Below, one piece after another: positions 1 through 14,747 of a stretch of DNA of 64,000 nucleotides (its first letter is position 1; each line of letters begins with the position of its first letter). This DNA comes from Trichosporon coremiiforme (Eukaryota > Basidiomycota > Tremellomycetes > Trichosporonales > Trichosporonaceae), in contig BCJJ01000028.1 of assembly GCA_039545355.1 (NCBI GenBank), positions 310,001 through 374,000 on the forward strand, read 5' to 3'. Made by a program: the position numbers and the translations under genes. The notes beneath the pieces are model-generated. The model ran no database searches, was not told where the DNA came from, and saw only the letters and a program-made list of their open reading frames with translations.

Positions 1-3000
1 GACGGACGTGTTACGACGAGGCTGACATGATAGGCCATGTTTGCGGACGAGTACAACCTCACTGGAGGCGCTGGCGCGTTGACGTGTGTATGCGACCACA
101 CGTGAAGCTGACCTGCAGCCTACGATTTGACGGCCACCGCCTTCGTGACGACTCTACGCCCGATCAATACGACATGGAGTCTGGTGACCTTATCGACGCC
201 TTTCACAATGAGGACTAGCTCTAGCCTGGGACGATGCACAATATTGCTGTGTCCGCCATCCACCGAGGGGGAACTGGAATTCGGGCGTCAGAGGTCTCAT
301 GTGTATTCGGCAGGAGCTGCCGATGATGCGCAACTCACATAGCCCAGTCGAGGCTATCGACCGTGCCACGTAATATCCTGCGCGCTAAGAAGCCACTTAC
401 ACCGCTAAATTAGCTCCCCTTCTCCTGATGTTGCAGGATGAGGCGGATGATGTTCAAGCAAACTGGGCGTGATCGCCAATGCTCGGCAGCCTCAGCAACG
501 TAGTCTGAGGGCAGCGTTTCTCTGAGAAACGCATGGGACTCTCACGTTACTCCGCAAATCCTGCATTCCGCCGCTCTCGGAAAGTTTGCCAGTGCCCAGC
601 GGACGAGCACGTAACATCCTCGATCGTGTTGCGCTGCGGAGGCAAACGATCCCGGTATCACAGGAGAATCGCGGACTATCGACTCCATCAGTTGGCGTCG
701 GGCGTCGGGGGTTGGGAGTTGGTCGACCGAGTGTTACCGCGGCCCCTATCACATGTGGGTCGGCCGTCTCGCGGAGGTTTGGTCGGCAGCATAGCGGTCG
801 CAGAGCAAGTGCGCTCCGATTCCCGATGACATCAAGCCTTGGGTCCGTGAGGGAAAATCCTGGGGCAAACCTGGGCCGAAGGAACTCGGTTAGCTGCCCA
901 ACGACTACGGGGCGAAGCTCACAGTAGGCCAAATGACGCTGAACATCTGCATCGGAGAGAAATCCTGCCACGTCCACGTGTCACCCCAAGTCTGTTTCAT
1001 GTCCGTCAAAGCAGGTGCGAAGTGATACCAACACAACTCAGCGCTGACATGCTTCGCAGGCTTTCATTGCCCCAGAATACTATCCCGCGAAGAGCCCCGG
1101 CGCTCTCATGTGAGCGACCGCAACAATACGAGCTGCTGGCGTACCGGTCCGATGTTCGATGGCAAGCGTCGGAAGGATCATGAATGCCTTGAGAAGTGCG
1201 AGATGGAAGATGACGATCAGATCGACTGTTGGTACAACCCTGGTGAGTAGAGTTGGTCCACCTTTTACCCACAATAGACAAGTTCACTTGGGGTGGTTAG
1301 GAGCTCGTTGTACCCCGACTCGTCCAGGGGACTTGGCACATCCGTCGGTAGTTAGAAGACGAGCTCTAGGGACCGATGTGTAGTGCTCCCGACAACTTGC
1401 TCAGCAGTGCAGTAGCCTCTGTGAATGAATGCGATGATCGCAATCGTTGTGCGTGCTGCAGCCCTCACTGGGGGACGCTTGCGGGTGCAGAGTGAAGAAG
1501 GGAGGGCTACTGTATCCCGATTTCTCATGGTTCCCTAGGATGAGGCTGCTGAAGATGGCCTACTCCCTCGTCCAATGCCGAACAGAACTCGGTTCCCTGG
1601 TGAAAACACTGATGACCTCGTGCATAGTCCACTCTCTGCCGAGGCTACCACTTCACGGACTCGCGGCCGCTCCCCCCTTGCTGCACATGTTCACCTTGTG
1701 TGATTGCGTCACGCAGGTCTGACTTCTTGTTAAGCATAACTCAAGCATTGGTAACGAGTGTTGCTGATGAATGTTTCGGCTTTTCTTCCATCCGCTTCCT
1801 AGCGTACTTACACCTCTTCGCTCATCCTACACGCCATGATCATTGACACCAAGCCACCCTCATCGATCTTCGACTTCTGCTAACCCAGCTTCATGACTAA
1901 GCGTGCCTGAGTCCTGCTCGAGGTGAAGGCTTGGGTCATGGAAGCTCAGAAGTGAGGGACGCGTCCCCGAAAGCCACCCGGTAAGCACTCAGATCCCCAT
2001 TAGAGAGGCTTACGGCTTATGCAGTATGTATCGAGCTGGTGGGAAGGTATGGGACCAAGACGCAAATCTATTGGGTTCACCCAGCACTCCGTTCTCAATG
2101 ATCAAGGTGAGCGTTGAAGGGTGCCGGCGCTGACAACCAGGCAAAGTTCGCCTACGACCATAGAAGGATATTGCAGCACCCCAAGGTATCTCCTTCGGCT
2201 TTGACGTGCGTGAACGCTGAGGAAGTTGTGCTGACTGGGCAGAATGTATCGGGATGGTGTCAAGCTTCCCGACGATGTCACTGTCAAGGAGTACAACATG
2301 GAGGACGTTGACCTCATTGATATCTACTGGGATCGCGGTGGGTAATGTCGCTTGCGGCCGCTGATGACAACGGGCCAGAGATCTCTCCGGATTGGCCGCC
2401 TCCACTGGCCGTAATCGTCGGTTGTGTCGCTAGCGTGCTCCTCGCGTCTCTACTTGTTCATAATCTAAGCGTCCTTGCTCTGTAGTCTTGCTTATCTTCG
2501 TTTGTCAATTAAGTAGTAATGAAATGCATAATCGTCAAGCTGGCCATGGAGCGACATCCTCACAGTTCCTTACAGCTCAACATTTTGTCTGCCGTCCCAC
2601 ACGCAGGTGAGCATTTTCCGGGAATGGAGGCCCGCTCCTGCAAAATTGCAACGTCACAGATGTGAAACGCAAGCGAGAGAAGGGCGCAGGGAGGAGCGAG
2701 CTGCTGCTGTCCAAGGGACACCTACACCTATCTCCACCGGGCGCGCCCTGGTGAACTGTGAAGATATCGTCCAGGTCTCGTGAGAGTAAAGATAATCCTC
2801 GATAACTTCAAGCATCTAGCATTAACCCTCCGAAGAGTCCTGCTGCACAGCTACAGGTAGACAGCAGAGCTTGCACCTCATCCCAACTTCGTGGCGAGGA
2901 CTGGGCAAACAGGTGTGGCGGCAAGAGTCATTACGGGTAATTTACGCGCAATTATAATCAGAGAATATATCGTCAGTCGAACTCTCACCGTGTGCCGTGG

Positions 3001-4722
3001 CCGTAGCAGTTTGAGTTAGATGGAGCTGTTGGCGCAGATCGGTAGGGAGGAACAGCTCCATGCCTGACGTAGCGTGTTGGAGAGCGTCTGGCATTGTTGA
3101 CGCACACAGCCCACGCGAGGGACGCGGGGGAAAGGCCGCGGTCGAGCGCAATGCAGGCGATCCGTTCGGTCGACCGCAATCCTCCGCGGGGAGAAAGACA
3201 CCCCTCCTCTGCCATACTTTGAGATGAGCGGGCCAACGACATCTCTCTGACTAGCAGCTTTCAGAAGCCACTGAGTCCCTCCAATGGAGACTGTACCGGG
3301 AATCTCTTGAGAGCCTCAACGACCTCTGCGAATGGGCGAACGAGCAGGCGATCCTTCTTCGCAAGCAGAGTGGTATTGCAATCTGGCTACGGGACGAGAA
3401 GGCATGCGGTCATGAACTTTCGGGATGCCTCTGCTACCTCACGAAGTGGACCGGCTGCTGTCACCCATAGCGTATCCCTGCTTATGCATCATACACTATC
3501 TTCCAACAATTCTCTCGCTCATTCACTCCACTCGTCGTCTTCCTCAGCAGGGCCCCTCCAAGTCTCCGTATCAAGTCCGATGTTCCAAATCACCGGGACC
3601 ATCGTTTGCTCCGACGAGAAGGGGTTTGTGCGGTGGCTGTCGACCTCTTGAACGGGGGGTAGTTTGCCAGATCTGATGCACATGAGGACCCAAGAGATGT
3701 GCACAAAGTGGATCTCTTGAGAAGCGTTCTGTGCCTCCTGGTGCATCGGAGGGGCGGAAAAGGCGGCCCACGACCCCTGGACCACGACGTGGGTAGTGGC
3801 TCCCGTAACTCCATCGGTCAGATAAGCACCATGTCTGCACACAGCATTTGCCAGTCATTCATGAAGACCGCCATTGATGCCGAACAACGCGAGGCTCAAA
3901 GAGGCGAACACTTCCCTCTTCGGAGTCGCCGGGGTAGTCGCTCCCCAGGATGTTAGTGTTGCGACAGGTGTTTGTGTCCCAGATCACCTTCAAGCACACA
4001 GTGTCCCAGGCGGTGCACTGCTCGTCAGTGATGTGTTGAGCTGGTCACGACCTTCTTCGGCACAGGCAATGCCAGGGTGGGTCTGCAACGGAGCTATCTC
4101 TTCCTGTTGAGGGACCGAAGCGCGCTTCTCAGGGTCAGAGTCAATCTGGAATCAGCTATTACGACCCAAATCCTTGATATCTTCTCAGCTCAGTGCGTAA
4201 CGCTGCCAGACTACATCGTCCCACGTGTCACACAGCTCAGTGGATATCAACCTAGGAGCCGTCCCAGCTGGGCGCCAGCTCACTCGCCCTCTGTGTGCAA
4301 TCCCATTCGGCTGAAAGGGGGACTCACCCTCTTGGTGATTTCAGACTCCCGGGCCTTGTCCGACTTCTCCGTGACAATGATCCGGAACGGTCTACCCCCC
4401 ACAACGAACGGGGCTGCGCAAGTCGACAGCTCGCGGGCGAAACGGCGGCGCGCAGGACGCTCCGTAAGCGTCGAGGGAAGGCTGTCCCAGTGACTGGCCA
4501 AGTGACTGATCACGGCTTGCTCCTGTGGGTCAGCCAGAACGCAACGCACAGTACGATGCTTACGAGACGGTATGGTAAGGGGATGCCGTCGAGCCCTTCA
4601 GCGCATGAGCTTGTCCAGAGCTGAAGACGCATTGAGCGCTTCATTTCGCGCGCAGACTTCTCCTCTTCGGCCCAGATCAGGGTCCAGACGCGGAACGCCT
4701 CCAGTGTTGGTGCGCTGTAAAT

Positions 4723-5046
4723 CTAGTTGTCCTTCTTCTCAGCCGCCAGCCTCACACCGCTGACCTTTGCTTGGGTTAGGTGCTTGCGGAAAAGTCCATT
4801 GTGCACGGACAGCGCCGTCTTGTCACCGAAGTTGCCCTTGGGGACCCTGTTGACGATACGGATGGTGATCTCGACACCGTTGCCGTAAAGAAACTGGGCG
4901 TCAGCGACAGACAACTGCACTTGACCTGCGAGTGTGTGCGCCTTGTCATCCCCCATGTCATCAAGAGCCAAGTGGATGAACTTGGTGGCGTCCTGCTCGG
5001 GGTCGTGATACCACGCTAACTTGTCGTAGTCTTGCCAGGGCATCAC
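4723..5046 (-). CDS. Small hypothetical ORF (107 aa)
   Basis: An uninterrupted 107-codon minus-strand frame starting MMPWQDYDKL and ending in a lysine-rich AEKKDN tail. Its middle has the even mix of hydrophobic and charged residues expected of a folded domain (ALDDMGDDKAHTL, then EITIRIVNRVPKGNFGDK). I recognise no family. No obvious intron joins it to other frames. It is the most protein-like frame in the left 7 kb, but could be a fragment of a longer decayed gene. Confidence 0.35.
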   Translation of the reverse strand: MMPWQDYDKLAWYHDPEQDATKFIHLALDDMGDDKAHTLAGQVQLSVADAQFLYGNGVEITIRIVNRVPKGNFGDKTALSVHNGLFRKHLTQAKVSGVRLAAEKKDN

Positions 5047-5437
5047 GGACAGAAGTGATTGGATCAGGCGGTGAATGTAGAGGGGGTTACGATGATCGCT
5101 GCTTCAACAGGAAGGTGATGGTCGAGTATGACTGTTAGATCAATGGAAGTCTTGAGATGGGAGATGCTTTAGTGGTGAGCATCCATCAAGGTAATGGATG
5201 GTGTGCGAGGGACTGTACTCCTCTCAGCCCCCACAGACACTGAGGAGATCGAGGAGACAGGCCCCGTGCGTGAAACACACAAACGCACGGTCGCCTAGGC
5301 TTAGCAGGCGCGGTGAAGGCGCAAACGGGCGGAGGGCGCAATGATGCAGGTGAACAAGTGGGCATGGTAAGAGTGAGAGCGAGCGCGCTGCACGCACACA
5401 TCAGCGTTGAGCGAGTAATGATGCACAGACGTGTCCA

Positions 5438-6437
5438 GTGAAATGCCCTGGACGGGCATTCAAGTTTGTCATTGCATATCTCGTTCATCCACAATCTCAC
5501 TCCCATCATGGTATGTCCGAGGCCCCTATGCACTGCAGTGCTCAGCGGATCATTCTGTTCCCGACAGCCAACAAAGCAGAGCCCGAAAATGTGCCCATCC
5601 GGATGGACCACGTCCACCGGGGTCTGCGCCTCCTGAGTACGAAAGAGTTGCATCGTCTGGGAGCCTCCCCCATCCCAGCAGTGTTGTGTCTTCCTTTGCA
5701 CGTATCCACGCTTATCAGGCTTGCGGGCACGGTGGCATCCTTTTTCGACGAACGCAAGCTGTTCTTCCCCATCCTCGAAGATGGTCCCGAATGGAAGGTC
5801 GTTCTCGCTGAGGAGCATACCAATGATTCTGTTCGAGCCGATGGTCCGTTGATAATTTCACTCCTCGATCTGGACATTCGGCTGGAGCTTCTACTCAAGG
5901 AAGAGTCGGAGAAGACCAATCGCCTTGCTCACTACTCCCTCAACTGCTCGTGGCATTGCAGGCATGGTACGGGGCGGCAATCGGGAGCTAGAGCGCTCGG
6001 AGAAAGAGGGCCACCCATTCCGGTGTCTTACCATTTTGCGCCCAGACAACGATTGGTTCATCCAGCCGCCACCATTGCCTTACGCTTTCGTGAGTGACCG
6101 ACTAGTATTCTCCGCTCACGTTCAGCTCCACGCGGCTCACAAAGCACCAAGAGCAAAGCTCGACAGGCAGAAGTTCAGGAGCCTCCGCGAGCTCGGCGGG
6201 TGGACGAACCAGCAACGCATTCCTGTCGATCCGGAACATCCCGAAGTGGTTCTCTGCACGAGTGGCCCGCCCAACACGCCCTTTGATCGTCGTGGTGGCT
6301 ACTATCACGTTCCCTGGCCCAACATTGCGACTGGACACGTTGAAGGCGGGCCGCGCGACATGATTCCTAGCGTCAAGAAGGTCAAGGTAAGCGTCAGTCT
6401 TGTGTCGTCACTGATGTCAGCGTCGCCCCAAACCTAA
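5438..6437 (+). pseudogene. Possible decayed or unspliced hypothetical gene
   Basis: Two overlapping plus-strand frames carry protein-like text. The first (5438-6097) includes FFDERKLFFPILEDGPEWK and LDLDIRLELLLKEESEK. The second (5925-6437) includes PPPLPYAFVSDRLVFSAHVQL and GWTNQQRIPVDPEHPEVVLC. They could be pieces of one protein joined by an intron or broken by a frameshift around 5920-6000. I could not find a clean donor and acceptor pair. No family is recognised and no start codon can be defended. Confidence 0.25.
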
Positions 6438-7535
6438 GCTCGTCCAGCTCCTTAAGGAGCACCTCGAGGCGAGTTGACCGGCATCAATCCATCCTGTTCT
6501 TCCTGCTTCGCAAACTGCATTGTTCTTCCCATGTAACAATGCCTGGTCATCCAAGGTCCCAGCCGATCTGCCTAGATCCCGCCTATCCAGTTTCTCGCAG
6601 ACGCCAGGTGAATCCCGTCGCTGTTACCAGTCATGGCTCGTCATACAGTGTTCGCCTCACCAGGTTCGTCCAGTTTCGGGAACTGAGTCTCCAAACCACG
6701 TGAACTTACAGCCGCCACCCTCTCATCACGAGCTTCAGCGCTTGTAGCATCAACCTCGAGCGGACCGCGACACCGTTCAGTCGCCTTCGACCGAGCCTCG
6801 AAAATGGCGAACAGCTTCCCGGGCCCTGGCGGATAGCTTCTGCAGATTGGAGGTTTCCCACGGCCGCTCTGTCTCTCACACCCAGACCGCCGGCCCTGTG
6901 AGAGTCACGTGATTGGACGCAGCGAGGAATTTCGCGTCATAGCCGATCTGCACAGGTGTGTTCTGCGGTGCACGTTGCGTGCGGCGCTCTTGCGAAGTTC
7001 AGGTGACAGCGCCAAGTCATGTTGTCTCCAAACTAACAGTCCGAATCCATTCGGGTCGCATGAGCCTCACGATGCATGAGTCGAGCGAAGCATGTCTTGC
7101 TCCTCGTTGTAAACTGCACCAGACGTAGTCGTGCTGTTTCCGTATTGTCGGTACCGGCATGCTGGGCTACGGATCACCCTTGATCTCACGAGAGAACGCT
7201 GCGCATGCTGTCCGCGTGTGACTTTTTTGCACTGTCCCGTAGTACCACCCGCATCACCCGAGGCGCAAACGGAGCGTTCTGAGCCTGTTCAAGTTGAGGT
7301 GCGTGTCGTGATCGGCAGGCGGAGTGCGCGCTAGCGTCAGTGGATCGCGGTGGAAACCGCGGCTGTCGATGCTGCGTCAGTACGTGTTCGAGAGATTCCG
7401 CGATCGCCGTGTGCGTGCCGGATACAGCTGGATCCCCTGCTATGGCCACTCCTGCATAAGTGTCGAAGGCATACAAGCCACACGGCGACTGGGTAAAGAG
7501 AGACTATGCATGACTAAAGCGTAACCTTCTGCACC

Positions 7536-10116
<2,581 letters not shown>

Positions 10117-11420
10117 GATGCTAGAGAACTAGAGGTGTGAAGACTTGATGAGAGATGAGTGATCGGTAACAAAGTGGTGGCAAGGTCGAATGAAAGACGC
10201 CAAGGGATAAAGAGCGGACGTAGGGACAAGTAGGGGCACAGTCAGCACCGCTGATTCGAGGTTTCTCCGGCTATGACTGCATTCGAGCGCGCGCGACGCG
10301 GGCGGCTCCCATGAGTCAAAAAACCACTCACTGAGTTAGGGGCCGTAAGGTTAGGAGTAGCCGCACACGTCGAGAGAAGACAGAGCAGCAAAGCCTGTCA
10401 GAGAATGAGGGTGAGGGATATGGTTGGAAGAGAGGAAAGGAGGAAGGTGAGCATCACCGGCGACGACACGACGCAGGAGGCGCACGAGGCCCGGTGGACG
10501 GAGGCAAACTGAGCCTACAGCCTTGACCATCCGCCAGACTCGCCAGCCTGCCGCCTGCCAGCTGCCAAACCAGGCGTACACCGCACCCACCACCGCACGT
10601 CCCAGGCACACTGGTCATCGACCTCCACCCAGCCAGGCAGGTTCGACACGCTGGGTGGCGAGTCACCGCCGGAAATTCCGAGCGTGGCACCCACCCCGCG
10701 TAGCATTCCAGTGGTTTCTGGCGTCACCAACATCGTCATGTCCGATTGCGATCTACAACAACGGCAAACAACAACATTCAGATTGCATCGATCTTTAGCG
10801 GCCTGTCGGGAGGCGTTCTTGGTGAACGCGCCAAATCGGCGCATCAACGTGACGGCCCAATTAAGCTCAGCCCTGGGGCCAGAGTTCGGGACTCTCGATC
10901 GAGGGAATGGTGGCCAGCGATCTCGGCGTTGGCATGTGCGCTTCGACGCGTCACAAACGAGGGTCAGACTGATACAGAAAGAAGTCAGCGTCGAGCGCGG
11001 CATGCTATGGGGAACGGCGACGCTTGGAAAAGATTCGGCTTAGTTGACAGGAACGGTGCGATCACTCCTGGCCTCTTTTCGCTGTCACCGAGCGTTGCTA
11101 GGGGCGTCGGACTGAGCGATGCAGCGGACTGGTAAACCCACCGTCATCCAACTCTGATCTGTCGGCGCCGCCTGATTGCACGAGTCGGAAAACGACTTTG
11201 AGCATCCCGGCATCACGGCGATGAAGCGGCCGCTCCTGGCTTTGGGAGAAACGGGTTTGGACCGCCGTAGGCAAGAGTAACGGGTGCTCAAGGTAGATGC
11301 TTGAAGAGAGGTTCTGAACGAGGGTTTCGAATTTGAGTGCTCTGAACGAGCGTGAGGACCATTATAGTCTGTGCATCTAGTTGTACAACGATATATGTCC
11401 GTGAGCACCTGCTCTATGCC
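10117..11420. other. Intergenic region upstream of UBC4
   Basis: About 1.3 kb between the UBC4 start and the 3' end of the SAC3-like gene. It should hold the UBC4 promoter. Short opposing ORFs exist (for example 10515-11003 minus), but their composition is not protein-like and they have no recognisable domain. I see no RNA gene or repeat. Confidence 0.5.
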
Positions 11421-11422
11421 AG

Positions 11423-12755
11423 TTACCTAAGTTTGAGGATCCCGTCCCGGATGCTGAACCCGTTCGCGAGGGCCCACATCTCCACGCCCTTCTTCTCTAG
11501 TCCGAGAATCAATGACGCCCATTCTATGCTAGCAGACATGTAGCACTTCTTGAAGATAGGAACCGCGAGCTCTCGTACTCGCGGCGCAGCCCATGACAAC
11601 AATAGCCGCTCGAGGGCTTCGGATTTAGGGTCTTTGAGGGTGCAGAACTCGCCGCTGACCAGGCGGTGGAACGCGATGGGGTCTAGCCGCTCAGCGGCGA
11701 GCGCGTCAGCCGCTGCCCGGGCGAACGACTGCGACTTGGCCGATACGAACGAACCCTGTTGTTGCTCCGGTGTTTGAGTTTGTCGGGACGGCTGGGAGGG
11801 TTGATCGGTTGCAACAGCTGCATCGCCTGGCGGGTTCAGCGGTAACAGTTGCGGACGCAGCAGCGGTAACGGAGGTAGTGTGAGCTCCTCAAGAGTGCGC
11901 TGGTACACCTCTCGTGTCGAGTGAACGAGGTGGTAAATGAGGAGCAGGCTGCTGAAGTACTCGCGGTTGTCTTTTCGCCCAATGCAATTGCTCAGCGACA
12001 GGCTGCGGATGTGACGAACGACGTGTGAGATGTTGTCGCACGAGCCATCCTCTCGCTTGATCTTTTCATCCACCTTCATGTACAGATCGGGGACCAATCC
12101 GTGCAGAGCCGAATGCAGCTGCGCCTGATCGCGGGCTAGGATAGCGTACCGCACCGACTCCTCAAACAGCTCGATCGTGAATTGGTCTAGACGTCCCGAA
12201 GCAATGACGCCCTCACGCAGCTTTCCTGAAGAATGTCAGCACTCCGCAAACATCCTAAAAAAATCTGGGTCAGGTAAAGCAACGCACGGAATAGCAGCAC
12301 AATGTTCTTCAGCGTGTCGGTGCTGTCCTCCGGGCCAGAATGGTACAGGCGGATCTGAAGTCAGCAAGGGTGCTGCGCAGACGATCTCGGTGATCGACAC
12401 ATACCTTCTCGTCAATGTAGCCTCGCAGCCGCTCCTGGATGTCGTAGCTTTTCAGAGTGTCGCCCTCTTCGGTGCCGCCGCTTCTGGAGACGCTGGCAAG
12501 CAGCTCCATTTCGTGGGGGATGGGCGTGAACGTCTTAGTCGTGGGTTTTAGATCAGAAGATGGCGATTCCAGTCGAGAAGGGGAGCTGGATGTTGGGTGG
12601 TGTTTTTGAGGTGCCGCGCCGAAACGACGCACCTGTCCTGCAGGTACCATTTGCGATGTCCGCGATGGTTCGGACCTAAACTCGATACGTGTCGGATGAC
12701 CTTGACTGCCCCTCGTTGTCACCTCGGTCAGCTGAATGCCGGCTCGGTCGGTCAT
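11423..12755 (-). CDS. SAC3/GANP/THP3-like PCI-type domain protein
   Basis: Three exons (12755-12405, 12354-12288, 12225-11423) join in frame to give 406 residues. The first ~90 residues are polar and disordered. The rest is helical and resembles the SAC3/GANP/THP3 domain: DQFTIELFEESVRYAILARD, then LHSALHGLVPDLY, then a block with AFHRLVSGEF, PIFKKCYMSAS and EWASLILGLEKKG. In that family these blocks form a PCI-like platform used in mRNA export, splicing-linked or nuclear complexes. The family call rests on pattern and helix order, not on an exact motif, and a CSN8/Rpn12-type PCI protein is the main alternative. Introns have GTATGT and GTGCGT donors. The start ATG overlaps the stop of the ORF at 12752-13558. 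Confidence 0.55.
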
Positions 12756-13558
12756 GTCGGGAACATGGGGGGATAACGAATTTGATTCGGAGGTGATACG
12801 CCGGAATCGATTGTTCTTCCCTCGATCCGCCGATCCGGTTGAGCAGTCTTGTGCATGCGGTTTAGAGATAGCTGCTCCCTGTCGACCTGGTCGCCCTTGG
12901 TTGGGACGTGTGCCGGATTCGCCGGCCTGCGAATTGCCTTGGGAATCCGTTGGAGATCGAGGTTGCGCCAGACCAGTGTCGTTTCCTGAGCCACCAGGCC
13001 TGGAACAGTGATGTAATTCAGATCGTGGAGTACGTCTGTTCGTTGGAGCTCTGCCGGAATCGTGATCTGCGCGGGGGACCCTCGAAGCTGCGCCAGCGGG
13101 CGAGTCCGTCCGCATGTCACGACGATGCGGCGGTCGATAAACCATGTCTGCCCACCCAAGCGGCAAGCAAGCGCCTCCAGACCAAACTTCCAAGCGACGG
13201 GAGGCGGGGACGGCCTGGATCGACCGGCGACTTGCTGGAAGCGGGCGGAGTCCGGAAATAAACGCGGAGCAGGTTGAAGCAGCAAGGCAGACGGAGGTGC
13301 TCGATGCTGTTCGGCAGCTCGGCACTGTTCAGGTTCTTGGATCGACAGGGGAAGCTTAAGGGGATTAAGGGGCGTGAGGAGATCTAGGGCCGATGCAGCA
13401 AGCGAGAGCAAGGATAGGAGGGAGAGGGCAAGCAGAATGGCGATGTGTCGCGGAGACCATGACGAGGCAGAAGTTCGGTGACAGGCGAAGTGGAGGCGTA
13501 CACAAGGCTGAGTGGGGGATTCGGGCGGATTCTGCGCGGATCGCGTATCAACTCCCAC
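12752..13558 (-). CDS. Unidentified ORF with possible signal peptide
   Basis: A 268-codon frame without introns. Residues ~37-58 (HIAILLALSLLSLLSLAASA) look like a signal peptide or membrane anchor. The remainder has no recognised domain. Its TGA overlaps the ATG of the SAC3-like gene as ATGA, which is unusual for neighbouring fungal genes. A second minus-strand frame is also open over 12309-13325 and continues into that gene, so the true model may be one longer gene with another 5' exon. In a third frame, short texts such as ELPNSIEHLRL resemble FNIP or leucine-rich repeats, so a frameshifted relic is also possible. Confidence 0.3.
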   Translation of the reverse strand: MGVDTRSAQNPPESPTQPCVRLHFACHRTSASSWSPRHIAILLALSLLSLLSLAASALDLLTPLNPLKLPLSIQEPEQCRAAEQHRAPPSALLLQPAPRLFPDSARFQQVAGRSRPSPPPVAWKFGLEALACRLGGQTWFIDRRIVVTCGRTRPLAQLRGSPAQITIPAELQRTDVLHDLNYITVPGLVAQETTLVWRNLDLQRIPKAIRRPANPAHVPTKGDQVDREQLSLNRMHKTAQPDRRIEGRTIDSGVSPPNQIRYPPMFPT

Positions 13559-13832
13559 GTGGTCACCGCGGCCCCGACCGCAATGCAGGTATGTGCCTGG
13601 CCACCGAACGCGTTGGCCGCTGTTCGCCGCTCTCGAAGCGTAGCCGGAGTCGGCAATCTGTCAAGCTAGACTTTGCGTTCAGCTCTTGCCTCTGCTCATT
13701 CTCCCATCTCGCCCGCGACCTCCCCACCCCTCACTTTCCCCCGCGAGTGCGCGTCGATCACTTCGGCTGCACCTGAACCCTGTTTAGCGATACCGGCGTC
13801 GACGCCCGCTCCACTCGAGCTATACCTGTACC

Positions 13833-14631
13833 ATGGTAGCGGTCCGCGTCCAGGGCTGGGACCCGGTCCTGTGAGTGCTATCTAGCCCCGCACTTGAGCT
13901 CGGTGCTAACACCCAGTATCATCTCTCAGGTTAGTTCGGAGCTCCCGCCGGGCATCTAATCGACGCCTCGGTGCCGACGCCGACTCAGCGCTGATCCCCA
14001 GATCATCTCGCTACAAGCCTGTCACTACCTGACGCTGTCGATCATCGTGCCTCCACTTCTGAGCGCATTCACTTCCCCGGATCTGCTAGAGTATTCTGGC
14101 GGCTCTCGCGCGGTCGGGCACATCATGGACTGGCGTGAGATGGCGGCGCGCCCCGCAGTGCCGATGGGCTCGACCTGGGAGCGGATACGCGGCGCCTGGG
14201 CCGGAGGGAAGAAGGTCGGCACGCATGACACAGGCGCGTGGGACTACGGCGTCGACGATAAACGCGGATGGGTGCTCGGCTTCGCGTGGATCATCGCGGC
14301 CGCTGTCGAGTGAGTTCTGATTCATGACTCCACTGTCTTCACCTCCAGAGCTTTGTATGTTGGTTTGAAGCTGACAAGCAGTATTGCACCCCTGTACTAC
14401 CTGATCCGCCGACCAACGCATATCCTCGACTTTTCGCTTACACTGCTCTTCTTCCACATCGTGTTCACGACGTACTACGCCAAGGCGTTCCCGACGAGCT
14501 TCTACGTCTGGGTCGTTATGGCGCTCGGCGCGATACTCATGATAACGATCGGGGAGCAGCTCTGCATCAAGCGAGAGGTGTCCTCAGATCTGGAGGTCAT
14601 GACAGAGAACATCGAGCTCAGCGACCGGTGA
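13833..14631 (+). CDS. SYS1: Sys1-like Golgi integral membrane protein
   Basis: Sys1 is a multi-spanning Golgi membrane protein that recruits the Arl3/ARFRP1 GTPase in late Golgi-to-endosome traffic. Four exons (13833-13870, 13917-13929, 14002-14309, 14349-14631) give 213 residues, in the usual fungal range. The start MVAVRVQGWDPVL followed by the short IISQIISLQ stretch matches the conserved Sys1 N-terminus. Four hydrophobic segments follow: CHYLTLSIIVPPLLSAF, GFAWIIAAAVE into LYVGLK, LDFSLTLLFFHIVFTTYYAK, and FYVWVVMALGAILMITIGEQ. Exon 2 is a 13-bp microexon between GTGAGT and GTTAGT donors, and phases agree throughout. The last ~20 residues are polar and cytosolic. Confidence 0.85.
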
Positions 14632-14747
14632 CACGACATAGACGCATGCAACGACTTTCATGAACCCTGTTGCGTCTATTGCCTGCTGACTCTATACTGA
14701 TGACAAGCATGGCTTAGAGTGCATAATGGTAATATACAAGTGTATCA

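Larger units (their letters stand above)
1..7500. other. Gene-poor, probably decayed left region
   Basis: No protein family could be recognised in this stretch. Open frames are short, occur in all six frames, and change frame every few hundred bases without convincing short introns to join them. Two spots look more protein-like and are listed separately (4723-5046 minus and 5438-6437 plus). I saw no transposase, reverse transcriptase, terminal repeat or telomere-type repeat. The stretch could be old degenerate sequence next to the intact genes that begin at 7.5 kb. That it is decayed rather than simply intergenic is inference. Confidence 0.5.
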
